Assembly: GCA_946188345.1 (NCBI GenBank)
Contig: CAMHUI010000011.1
Location: 1 to 63,969 of the forward strand
Source of the DNA: an uncultured Prevotellaceae bacterium
Lineage (GTDB): Bacteria > Bacteroidota > Bacteroidia > Bacteroidales > Bacteroidaceae
Direction of reading: 5' to 3'
DNA length: 63,969 bases
How positions within the stretch are numbered: position 1 is the stretch's first letter; each line of letters opens with the position of its first letter. Of the stretch, positions 35,019 to 43,067 are shown piece after piece. Made by a program: the position numbers and the translations under genes. A model generated the notes under the pieces. It worked only from the letters and a program-made list of their open reading frames with translations. It ran no database searches and was not told the origin of the DNA.

Positions 35019-35642
35019 ATGGCCAACCCCGCAATCCTTTCACCTACCTACTTCGGTCCAATCCAATGGTATCAGAAAGTTGTTCGCCATGACCCCGTAT
35101 GGGTAGATCATGGCGAACCCTTTCGCAAGCAGTCCTACCACAACCGCTGCTACATCATGACATCCAACGGCCCGCAGGCACTCATCGTGCCCGTGGCCTC
35201 AGGTAAGCCATACGCACAAGACTCCACACCACTCATCTCCAACCACGGCAAGTGGCGCCACGAACACTGGAACGCCCTCTGCACAGCCTATGGTGACAGT
35301 CCCTTCTTCCTCTATTACGCCGACGACATCCGGCCCTTCTTTGAAGAAGAGCGCTGGACCAACCTGTTTGACTTCAATCTCGACATCACGAGGAAGATAT
35401 GCGAGTTGTTAGAGATCATCCCGCCGCAACCCTTCCCTGGCAGTGGCATAGCCATAAACTTCTCCGAAGAAGAAACACCTCGGCGCTACGTCATCCAGCC
35501 CAAGCACCCCCTTCCCGACCCAGACTTCCAGCCCCGACCCTATTTCCAGGTCTATGGCCAGCGCCACGGCTTTCAGCCCAACCTCAGCATCCTCGACCTG
35601 CTCTTCAATATGGGTCCGGAGGCAATACTATACCTTCAATAA
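35019..35642 (+). CDS. WbqC-like family protein
   Basis: This 207-residue protein of the WbqC family starts L-S-P-T-Y-F-G-P-I-Q-W-Y and has S-Y-H-N-R-C-Y-I, L-I-V-P-V and H-E-H-W-N-A-L, which fits the family's usual pattern. WbqC proteins occur in O-antigen and other glycan loci, but their reaction is not settled. The ATG follows the lepB stop codon directly (TAAATG), implying tight cotranscription. Its 3' end is followed by the right copy of the inverted element. Confidence 0.88.
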   Translation: MANPAILSPTYFGPIQWYQKVVRHDPVWVDHGEPFRKQSYHNRCYIMTSNGPQALIVPVASGKPYAQDSTPLISNHGKWRHEHWNALCTAYGDSPFFLYYADDIRPFFEEERWTNLFDFNLDITRKICELLEIIPPQPFPGSGIAINFSEEETPRRYVIQPKHPLPDPDFQPRPYFQVYGQRHGFQPNLSILDLLFNMGPEAILYLQ

Positions 35643-35709
35643 CCCCCCTCGGTAGCGCCATAAACCATAAAAGGTAGATTCGTCGTCTGGAACTGCGGAG
35701 GGGGGCAGG

Positions 35710-35857
35710 ATGTCTACGGACAATAAGGACTCAAAGGACAATCTTATTCCCAAAAAGTCCCTTGAGTCCCTCAAGTCAGTAGGGGTATTTCCGCGCGACA
35801 GAATGGACACCAATGGTATATGCATGAAGAGAGCCTGCCTCACACGGGGCAGGCTCT
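35710..35857. repeat. Right copy of the inverted intergenic element, with hairpins
   Basis: About 35710-35842 matches the reverse complement of the window's first ~130 bases. The arms GGACTCAAAGGAC and GTCCCTTGAGTCC can pair; the loop differs between copies while the arms are kept. CTTGAGTCCCTCAAG is an alternative hairpin using one of the same arms. At 35830-35857 AGAGCCTGCC pairs with GGCAGGCTCT; there is no T-run, so its role as a terminator is uncertain. The element lies between wbqC and the cotH-like gene, which are convergent. The remaining bases to 35909 show nothing else. Confidence 0.75.
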
Positions 35858-35909
35858 TGAGTTAACGCTACACTTTCTTTACTCTGATTATTATTGTTAG
35901 TTGTTAGCT

Positions 35910-37373
35910 CTAATTCTTGACCACCTTTTTGCCGTTGACAATATACATTCCCTTTCCGGCGGCTGTGCTGATGACTCTTCTTCCATCGAGCGTGAACATT
36001 CCACTGTCCGCAGGCCTGTCGGCTGCCGTCTCCGCGATGCCCTGCGGGTCGGGTGTCCCGAATTGCGAGCACAGGCCGGCGTAGTTCTCGCCGTACCAGT
36101 CCTTCACGTACTGCAGCTCGTCAAAGATATCTTCTTCCAGCGGCACCGGGTTGCCGTTCCATTTCTCGTATTCCCGCTGCCATGCACCCGAGGCAGTGAA
36201 CAGCGTGCCATATTCGTCCAGCCGGCGGGCCACCGCCTCGCGCGAGAACAGCGTCGTGTAGTTGGCAATCCACCTGCTGCTCATGAGGGCGCAGAACCCG
36301 TCGATGTCCTGCACGGCCAGCCTGTTGAAGGGTGCGATATGGTTATAGCGGGTGATGGAAGCCAAGGTTTCGTCGTGCCCGCCGTCCCAGTGTCCGCCAA
36401 GCGACATGTCCATGTCCCAGGGTGTCAGCAGGTAGCGATGTCCCTGGCTGAGGTCGGCAACAGAGAGGAACGTATTCTTGTAGGCATTGTCGCCTACGTT
36501 CAGGGCCATGGTGAACACGGCATAGTCGGCCAGGTTGTCCTCATGGAAGTAGTCGCGGTATTCCTTCCTGAACGTCTCGTCTGGCGTTGCCGCCGAGCAG
36601 AAGTCTATCAGATCCATCAGCGGCTGCCAGGTGGCTTGCGAGGCATGGTCTCCGGGGTATTGCAGCTCCCATCCGTTCCAGACGGTGCTGTCGGTCGGGG
36701 CCTCCGAGTATGACCGCAGCCAGATGTCGGTAAAGCCGTTCCACGCTATTCCCTTGTATAGTACCCCCCGCACCGCCACCTCGCCGGCATCGTTCACCTC
36801 GGCCTTGTGCAGGCCCAGCAGCCTGCGGTCTATCTTGTCGGTCAGGCAGTACAGGCCGTGGTAGTCGCCGTTGATGAACACCTCTACGAAGACGCCCTCC
36901 GTACCGTTCCTGTCGTCATACCTCGTCTCGTACGGTGTGCGGCTCATGGCGTTCCACACGTCGAAGCACACCCTGTTCCTCATCCTGATTCTGTCCATGG
37001 CCATCGCGTCGAGTATCCAGCTGTTCTCCTCCCTGATGCCGAAGAGGCTGACGTCCATGTCGGCGCCGGTCTCGTCGGTGAGCTTCACGGCAAACGACTT
37101 CTTGTCATACCGCGTCGCCGAGCCGCCGCGGATGCGGTACTTGCAGTGGTATCTCACCGTAGCCGTGTCAGGCTCTGTCCTGCACCGGTAGTCGGCAATC
37201 TCTATCTCGCCCGCCACATATTCCGTCCTGTTGACCGCTGCGATGTCGACAATGACATTCACCAGGGGCAGTGACGACTCATCGAGACTTCCCTTCATCT
37301 GCTCGTACAGACTCTCCTGAGCCAAGGCACACAGACTATAGACTACGGACAACAGCACGATTAGTTTTCTCAT
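35910..37373 (-). CDS. Secreted CotH kinase-like protein with C-terminal tail
   Basis: 487 residues with a signal peptide (to ~19). The CotH-like kinase region shows R-I-R-G-G-S-A-T-R-Y-D-K-K-S-F-A, W-I-L-D-A-M-A-M-D-R, V-E-V-F-I-N-G-D-Y-H-G-L-Y and L-T-P-W-D-M-D-M-S-L-G-G, in the family order. CotH proteins are atypical kinases that phosphorylate surface or spore-coat proteins in other phyla. In Bacteroidetes their target is unknown. The end (F-T-L-D-G-R-R-V ... M-Y-I-V-N-G-K-K) is the shared tail. The ATG at 37373 was preferred to an upstream GTG. It stands between the inverted element and an AT-rich island. Confidence 0.8.
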   Translation of the reverse strand: MRKLIVLLSVVYSLCALAQESLYEQMKGSLDESSLPLVNVIVDIAAVNRTEYVAGEIEIADYRCRTEPDTATVRYHCKYRIRGGSATRYDKKSFAVKLTDETGADMDVSLFGIREENSWILDAMAMDRIRMRNRVCFDVWNAMSRTPYETRYDDRNGTEGVFVEVFINGDYHGLYCLTDKIDRRLLGLHKAEVNDAGEVAVRGVLYKGIAWNGFTDIWLRSYSEAPTDSTVWNGWELQYPGDHASQATWQPLMDLIDFCSAATPDETFRKEYRDYFHEDNLADYAVFTMALNVGDNAYKNTFLSVADLSQGHRYLLTPWDMDMSLGGHWDGGHDETLASITRYNHIAPFNRLAVQDIDGFCALMSSRWIANYTTLFSREAVARRLDEYGTLFTASGAWQREYEKWNGNPVPLEEDIFDELQYVKDWYGENYAGLCSQFGTPDPQGIAETAADRPADSGMFTLDGRRVISTAAGKGMYIVNGKKVVKN

Positions 37374-37491
37374 GTCTCCCACCTGTTAGCAGAAAGATGT
37401 TATCCTTTAACACCTTTATATCTTTATAACTATATTGATATTCTACAGAATATTTGATTATCAGCCAGTCTTCATTCGCAGGGAAAGACTG

Positions 37492-39594
37492 TCAGCTGAC
37501 AGTCCCCCTTACTACTCCCTGTGGATTTACCCATTGCCCGTTAATCGTGTTTGCATACAATTGTCGGAAAGTGCATATCTCATTGTTATAGAGCACTCTT
37601 CGCCCGTGAAACAATTGGGTCGTGGGCAATGTTGTCACTCCCATGTCCTGGAGGTCTTTCAACTCAGGCCTTCTGAAGCGGGTACCCTGGCTGAGGTAAT
37701 TGGTAGAAGAGGATAGATGTGAAAACGGGTACATTGAAGGTCTTCCACCACAGATAAACTCTCCGGAATGGATGTTGGCGCTCCCTGAAAAAGCAAAGCT
37801 GGGGCCAGAAGTAAACTTTGCATCCGCTTCTGTAATGGTTATAGGATAGGCATCGGTATCTCGCTCCGCTGTCTTCTTCGCAAAGACGTAGTCGTTTGTC
37901 TGGTCAATGAACGAGTTTACCTGGAAGGCGGAATAGTTCATGATCTTCCCAAAGATGCTATATATCTCGAACTCATATTTGCTGCCATTATATGAATTAT
38001 TTCTTGGGACCTTATTCGGAAGATATGTTTTCATCTTATACCGCAAATGATGGTCTGTTGAGTGTGTCTGGCTGTTGGGCACGTCATCGCCCGGGTCTGG
38101 AAGGTTATTGCAGCGTCTAAACACATCTCCATTAGAAATAATAACACATCCGGCATAATCGGTGCGCTCTTTAATGACGCCATTACGCCAATACCGACAA
38201 ACGGCATAGTACTTGAAGATGTCAAATGTGTTTCCGTATGTGCGGATACAGTTCATCCAGCTGTCGCTCATGACGAAGATGTCATAGAAATAGTCAATGT
38301 AGTTGTTGCTAAAGATAGTTGCATCAATGACACCTGCCACTTTGTTTGAGTTGCAACATTCTATGGAGTTCATGTAGAACACAGGTTCAATGTCTTCATC
38401 TCTTCTGAAAGCCGTAAAATAGCAGCTTTCTATCTTTGAGTCTCCCAGGCTGCCTCCAAACACATATTCACATGCTTCCACAAAGCAATTGGCCACCAGG
38501 CTGGTCACTTTAAGTCCTCCGTTGATAAACCTGTAGCAATTGCATACATTCAAGCCCTCCAACCTGCTGCTGTGAAGCATTCCCTCAATAAACGTGGTAT
38601 GCACGCTCAGGTTATATGAGAATACGAAATCTAGGTTCAGCAGGTATAGGCGCGGCCAGGGAATGCTGCTGAAATCATAGTTCTGGTTGGTGCATCTGAA
38701 TGCTGTACCCGTATAAATGATAATAGTATGGTTCCCAAATTCAGAGCCTACCCTGACAACAGGTGCGCTGACACTCCCTCTTATACAGACATTCCAGCGG
38801 TGAGCATTGGCATCATCACCGAAGTCTGTTATTGAAGAGTCGAACAGGTTGACCGTGTTTCTCCACTCATATTGTGTCCCTGTCTCATTGTTCACAACGA
38901 CATTATAATTTCCGCTGTCAAGAGAGTTCTGTATCGCCAGTGAGATGTCGTACAGCGTGTCTGTAAAGTTCAGACTCCTTGCGCCGAACATTTCCGGCGT
39001 TACCTCCGTGTTTGCAAGCCTGCCTGTGCAGATGCAGTTGACAATATTGCAGGCACCAGAGATGGTGGTATTGTCGTACTTGATGCGGGCGTTCTTGATG
39101 CAGCCGCCTTGAAACTGAAGCACTGAATTGGCAGGAACCACAAATGTATCTCCGCCGAAGTCGTATTCCTCGTCAATGACAATAACCTGGTTCTGCTCTG
39201 CAGGCTGACTCAGATTATAGGATTTTTCCCGACGCAGACTTGTGACGCCCGTTTCTGCCAAAATACCAGTGGCACCACCATCGAAAGACACCTCTTCAAT
39301 ACCATCGGCAAAAACACTCTCAAGCCTGATACCATTCTTTGTCCTTGTCACGATATAATATACATCCAGTTGCCGTCTCAAATACTCATATAATACATTA
39401 ATGGTGGTATCTTCAAAAAGACTCTTTTCCGTAAAATCAACACTATAGCGCCGATTATTCAGAATCAGTACCGCAGAGCCCACTTTAGAGGCTTTTTGTC
39501 TGACAGTGATGGTTATGACCTGATAATTGGAAGACACATTTTTCTCCTGCAAACTGGTTGCTTCTCTTTCACTCTTAATGTAATTGTTATTCAT
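37492..39594 (-). CDS. Tailspike/beta-helix-like protein, possibly phage-derived
   Basis: This 700-residue protein has no signal peptide. The N-terminal ~150 residues are followed by V-P-A-N-S-V-L-Q-F-Q-G-G-C-I-K-N-A, a pattern seen at the start of pectate-lyase-like beta-helices in phage tailspikes of Bacteroides. The centre is a long run of short beta-strands with Asn turns. Codon and base use are visibly more AT rich than in the neighbours. No other phage structural gene is present, so this may be a remnant or a cargo gene. It follows a small secreted-protein gene by 67 bases and may share its promoter. Confidence 0.6.
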   Translation of the reverse strand: MNNNYIKSEREATSLQEKNVSSNYQVITITVRQKASKVGSAVLILNNRRYSVDFTEKSLFEDTTINVLYEYLRRQLDVYYIVTRTKNGIRLESVFADGIEEVSFDGGATGILAETGVTSLRREKSYNLSQPAEQNQVIVIDEEYDFGGDTFVVPANSVLQFQGGCIKNARIKYDNTTISGACNIVNCICTGRLANTEVTPEMFGARSLNFTDTLYDISLAIQNSLDSGNYNVVVNNETGTQYEWRNTVNLFDSSITDFGDDANAHRWNVCIRGSVSAPVVRVGSEFGNHTIIIYTGTAFRCTNQNYDFSSIPWPRLYLLNLDFVFSYNLSVHTTFIEGMLHSSRLEGLNVCNCYRFINGGLKVTSLVANCFVEACEYVFGGSLGDSKIESCYFTAFRRDEDIEPVFYMNSIECCNSNKVAGVIDATIFSNNYIDYFYDIFVMSDSWMNCIRTYGNTFDIFKYYAVCRYWRNGVIKERTDYAGCVIISNGDVFRRCNNLPDPGDDVPNSQTHSTDHHLRYKMKTYLPNKVPRNNSYNGSKYEFEIYSIFGKIMNYSAFQVNSFIDQTNDYVFAKKTAERDTDAYPITITEADAKFTSGPSFAFSGSANIHSGEFICGGRPSMYPFSHLSSSTNYLSQGTRFRRPELKDLQDMGVTTLPTTQLFHGRRVLYNNEICTFRQLYANTINGQWVNPQGVVRGTVS

Positions 39595-39661
39595 ATTGTT
39601 AATTTAATAATAAATAGTTCAATGATTAAAAAATATTCTATTTATATATACAATTCTGTCC

Positions 39662-40114
39662 TTAAATAGTAAATTCTGCTATGTAATATCGTCGGCCAAT
39701 CAGAAGGATGACGGTATAGTCGCCGCCTGCAAGAGCGGCAAGAGCGATGGTTTTTGTGTTGCCGGCTGTCAAGGTCAACTCGTCTGTAAGGCAGACATTG
39801 CTTTCTTCATCTATTATAAAGTATGTGATAGACGAGCAGGCTTCCACTCCTGTAAAGTTTAGCGTTTCATGGTCGGTGTCCAAAGTAACTATCGGCAATG
39901 ATTGCGGACTGGCCGGCATCCGATGACCGTCTCCTATTTCATCGTCCCATGGTGCTATAATTCCTGGAAATTCTATGGGGTCAACTTCTGTATACGGGAT
40001 AAAGTTCAGAGAATCTACTGGTGTGGGTGTCGGAAAACCGGGGACTTGGGCAATCGCTGTGATAGTTACGCCAAAAAGGGATGCAACAATTGTAAGAATT
40101 ATTTTCTTTTTCAT
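39662..40114 (-). CDS. Small secreted protein, DUF3244-like
   Basis: 150 residues starting M-K-K-K-I-I-L-T with a signal peptide (to ~23, A-I-A-Q), then a Pro/Thr-rich linker (P-G-F-P-T-P-T-P), and a small beta-domain ending G-G-D-Y-T-V-I-L-L-I-G, similar to DUF3244 proteins common in Bacteroidales. The ATG at 40114 was preferred because it gives a proper signal peptide; an earlier in-frame ATG at 40147 would add 11 polar residues. The function is unknown. Confidence 0.6.
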   Translation of the reverse strand: MKKKIILTIVASLFGVTITAIAQVPGFPTPTPVDSLNFIPYTEVDPIEFPGIIAPWDDEIGDGHRMPASPQSLPIVTLDTDHETLNFTGVEACSSITYFIIDEESNVCLTDELTLTAGNTKTIALAALAGGDYTVILLIGRRYYIAEFTI

Positions 40115-40426
40115 GTTTTGTTGTCTGGTTAGGGTTAACACTTCCATTTATTTGGGAACAAAAGTATAATATATTTCAAGAACTTGCAAGAAAAAGTCAT
40201 CCCAACTGCTACCATAAAATAAGTTAAAGTTTTTGGAGTGTTTTATAAGTACTTGAAAAAGAAAGGAGTCTCATGAATAGATAAATGGATGTTATTCCTC
40301 TTATTGAAAAATCCCAAAATCCGGCGTTATTGGGAATTATTTGGAAATAAAGGGAAAATTAAAGGTAAAAATGTTTGTTGCCAACGAAAAAAGGTGTATC
40401 TTTGCGCATTACTTCTGGTTTTTGTT
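40115..40426. other. Divergent promoter region
   Basis: This 312-base AT-rich gap lies between the small secreted-protein gene (leftward) and the regulator at 40427. On the minus strand TACTTTTG (40159-40166) is a -7 box for the leftward gene. The rightward promoter is at 40374-40404. No gene is seen. Confidence 0.6.
40374..40404 (+). promoter_or_regulatory. Promoter of the second TPR regulator
   Basis: TTTG (40374-40377), 19 bases, then TATCTTTG (40397-40404): a full match to the Bacteroidetes consensus, 22 bases before the ATG. Confidence 0.75.
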
Positions 40427-42163
40427 ATGAGAAAGATAATTCTTTGTGTGGTATTGGTTGCATTGTCTGCTGTTATATCTTCCTGCTCTGATCATCAGGA
40501 AAGGCTTCTGAAGAGTCAGACAGAAGATATCTGGTTATTGAGTGACTCGGCGTTGGATGAAGCCGTCAGGAAGGCTGACAATCTGAAAAAGGCAGTAGAG
40601 ACATCGTCTTCGGACGAGGTGCGCAACCGATTTGACCTGTTGTGCATTCGTCTTCGGGACAAACAGCTGATGACTCCGTCTTCAGCCGACTCGGCAAAAC
40701 AGGTTGTCAGATACTTCAAGCGTCATGGTAGTAAAATATGGCAGATGCGGGCCTACTATTATATGGGCAGTATATATCGTGACCTGCACGATAGTCCCCA
40801 TGCCATGCAGAACTTTCTTGCAGCAACGGGGATGGCAGAAAAGGGCCAATGCAGTGACACGCTGATGATGATGAAGTGCTATTCACAGCTTATGCATCTT
40901 TACGCTCGCCAGCTTAACTATGAAGAGGCTCTAAACATGGCGTTGAGAGGATATGAAACGGGAAAACGCTCTGGGATGCTCGACCCTTGGTATGTGATGG
41001 ACGTGGCCTCGGCATGTATGCTGACAGGCGACTCGATTATGGGACTCGGATATATGGACGAGGCGTATGACATGATGAGGAGGAGGGATGAAAGAAACGC
41101 TTTTGTCCCCACGCTGACCGTCATGTTGGCGGCTTATAGCAGGATGGGCGTTTGGGCCAAGGCCGATTCTATTGCCGGCTATCTGCAGGACGTACCTGAA
41201 GAAAAGCGCCCCTATAATTATGACCTGAATTTCGGAATATACCATCAGTCCAAAGGCAATGAAGACGCTGCAGCCTTGCATTATCACCAGCTTTTCGAGA
41301 ATACCCGGAGGATTTCCTGCAAATGTGATGCAGCCAAGGGCCTGATGCTCTACTACCAGAAAAAGGGTGATTTCCGCATGGCATCAGAATATGCAGAGGC
41401 CTATCAGGCAGCCAATGACTCTACCATCAGGGAGCGTCAGTTTGAGCTGACGCGCAATGCCCTGGGCGAATACCGCTACCAACGCGACAAGGCCTCGGAG
41501 GAAGCCTTGTTATTGCGAAGTGAGCGCCTCAGACTCTGGGCCGTAACAGGCTTCTCCCTATGCCTGTTAGCAGCACTGGCATTCCTGACCTATTACTATT
41601 ATAGGAAAAAGCGGTTCTACGAAATCATCGTCGGGCTGGAGACGGAGATAAAAGCCACCCGCCAGCGACTTCTGACCGACCAGCAAAAGATAGATGAGAA
41701 AAACCGCCTGCTCAGGGAGAAAGGTAAAGAACTGGCCACACTTGACGGCCGGCTTCAAGAAGCGAAGGAGCAGATTAAGGACGCCGAGATGCAGCTGAAA
41801 ACAACGATGGAGCAACTGCAACAGCGTATCGCACACAACAACGACCTGATGAAGATGCTGCTGGAGGGTGAGGCAAAAGTCAAAGAGCCGATGACAAATG
41901 AGGAACTTAAGGCTGTTGCCTTGGGAAAGAGTAAGATGGAGGACTGGCAGCGGCTCTATGCCACCGTGAACCGGATGCACCCGGATTTTGCCGCCATGCT
42001 GCAAAAGACATGTAAGCGTCTCAAGGAACCGATGATTCAAACCGCCTACCTGATGCAGATGGGACTTTCTGCGACGGAAATAGCGCGGGTGATGGACGCC
42101 CCTGTGCAGACGATATGGAACAGACTGAAACGGTTACAGGCTGCCTTGAACGAGAAAAGATAA
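40427..42163 (+). CDS. Lipoprotein TPR - transmembrane - coiled coil - HTH regulator
   Basis: 578 residues: a lipoprotein signal (V-I-S-S-C20), TPR-like helices (~30-340) rich in Y-Y-Y-M-G-S and A-L-x-Y motifs, a membrane helix (~370-392), a long coiled coil (~395-490) and a C-terminal helix-turn-helix (~545-578; M-G-L-S-A-T-E-I-A-R-V-M-D-A-P-V-Q). Like the gene at 29375 it joins an external sensor to an internal DNA-binding end. The ATG at 40427 was chosen because the promoter ends 22 bases before it, though the open frame extends upstream. The target is unknown. It is followed by a ~900-base repeat region. Confidence 0.78.
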   Translation: MRKIILCVVLVALSAVISSCSDHQERLLKSQTEDIWLLSDSALDEAVRKADNLKKAVETSSSDEVRNRFDLLCIRLRDKQLMTPSSADSAKQVVRYFKRHGSKIWQMRAYYYMGSIYRDLHDSPHAMQNFLAATGMAEKGQCSDTLMMMKCYSQLMHLYARQLNYEEALNMALRGYETGKRSGMLDPWYVMDVASACMLTGDSIMGLGYMDEAYDMMRRRDERNAFVPTLTVMLAAYSRMGVWAKADSIAGYLQDVPEEKRPYNYDLNFGIYHQSKGNEDAAALHYHQLFENTRRISCKCDAAKGLMLYYQKKGDFRMASEYAEAYQAANDSTIRERQFELTRNALGEYRYQRDKASEEALLLRSERLRLWAVTGFSLCLLAALAFLTYYYYRKKRFYEIIVGLETEIKATRQRLLTDQQKIDEKNRLLREKGKELATLDGRLQEAKEQIKDAEMQLKTTMEQLQQRIAHNNDLMKMLLEGEAKVKEPMTNEELKAVALGKSKMEDWQRLYATVNRMHPDFAAMLQKTCKRLKEPMIQTAYLMQMGLSATEIARVMDAPVQTIWNRLKRLQAALNEKR

Positions 42164-42312
42164 GAGCGAATATAATCTCCCTCCGGTCGAAGGGAAAAGC
42201 AAAAAGTGAAAATCGAAAAATGAGTGGTTGGCCGGCGGCCGCAAAAAACATAATGTTTCCAACAATCAACCAAAAAGTATTGGCATTTTTGTCTGATTTT
42301 TGAATATTTCCG

Positions 42313-42990
42313 GTGTCGGTAAAAACGGCCTGAACCGAAGGGAAAGTCAAGATATCAAAAGAATAGGAAAGGATTGTAAATCTTTTGCCCTTGCAGGCGT
42401 TTTCCTTGTCAACTTGCTACCCAGGGCTAAGTTCTCACTGGCCCATCGGGCCGAAAATAACAAACACCTGCTTATTTTTGAGCGTTTTTGGAGGCCTAAG
42501 GGTGGCCATTCGTTCGATTCGTGCCATTCGTGTTCTAAGAATCACTTTTGTGGATATTTGGAGGCGTTTGTCAGGATTTTTTACCGGAATTTTCTGTCAG
42601 GATTTTCGGGTGTTCTAGAAAAAGATTTCGACTTTCGGGGGCAGTTTTTTGACGCTTCCTAAGGTGTTCGAAAGACTTTTGGTACAAATCGTCAGGACTT
42701 TTGTACCGATTCGTTGCAAGATTTCTTAGATATCGCATGACGATTTCTTACTTATCGTCATGACTTTTGTACCTAAAGTCTGAGCGAAAGCCTACTCTTC
42801 GCTGTCCGAAAGGTCAGCTCCGTTGGTCGGTTTGTCGGTGGTTATCAAGGCCGGAAACGCTATCTGTCTCACAGTCAACGGGTTGCGCATGATGGCTCAA
42901 AACTGCGTTATTTGCGCCCGAGGAGAAATAATTTCAGAAAACGGGCCTTCTCAGCGAGGATTTCGGGCACTTTTGTAAAGATAATTCAAT
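42313..42990 (+). repeat. Long non-coding element, copy 1 of an inverted pair
   Basis: From CGGTAAAAACGGCCTGAAC at about 42313 to near 42990 the sequence matches 62022-62777 in reverse complement, with mismatches and some indels. The other copy has extra hairpins near 62614-62700. Shared landmarks are GGCCCATCGGGCC, AATAACAAACACCTGC and the 22-base array. No frame is clearly protein-like in both copies. Confidence 0.8.
42674..42783. repeat. 22-base-period palindrome array (array 4)
   Basis: Five units start at 42674, 42696, 42718, 42740 and 42762. Their cores differ: TTTG-GTA-CAAA, a decayed TTTGTACC, GATTTCTTAGATATC, TGACGAT-N9-ATCGTCA, and GACTTT-N7-AAAGTC. They stay in 22-base register. 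The array is part of the long element. Confidence 0.8.
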
Positions 42991-43067
42991 AATATCCCTT
43001 CGGTTGGAGGGAAACGAAACGAAGACGATAAGCTATCTTCTTGCGGTTTTTGTTTTCGCGTGGGTTG

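Larger units (their letters stand above)
42164..43067. other. Non-coding repeat-rich gap
   Basis: This gap separates the convergent regulator and glycosyltransferase genes. 42174-42199 resembles the left end of the palindromic element at 14519. 42313-42990 is the long inverted element (own entry) and includes a 22-base array at 42674-42783. 42989-43010 repeats CCCTTCGGTTGGAGGG, similar to the left end. Short open frames here look like translated repeats, not genes. Confidence 0.7.

Noticed and set aside
35628..36072. Short leftward open frames over the right inverted element
   Set aside because: They run across the hairpins, and the other copy of the element has indels that break the frame.
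37374..37491. Promoter of the CotH-like gene
   Set aside because: No TAnnTTTG box with fitting position was found on the minus strand, so none is claimed.
42500..42540. GTTCGATTC resembling a tRNA T-loop
   Set aside because: It is part of a short repeat (ATTCGTTCGATTCGTGCCATTCGTG) present in both copies of the long element. No acceptor, D or anticodon stem can be built around it.
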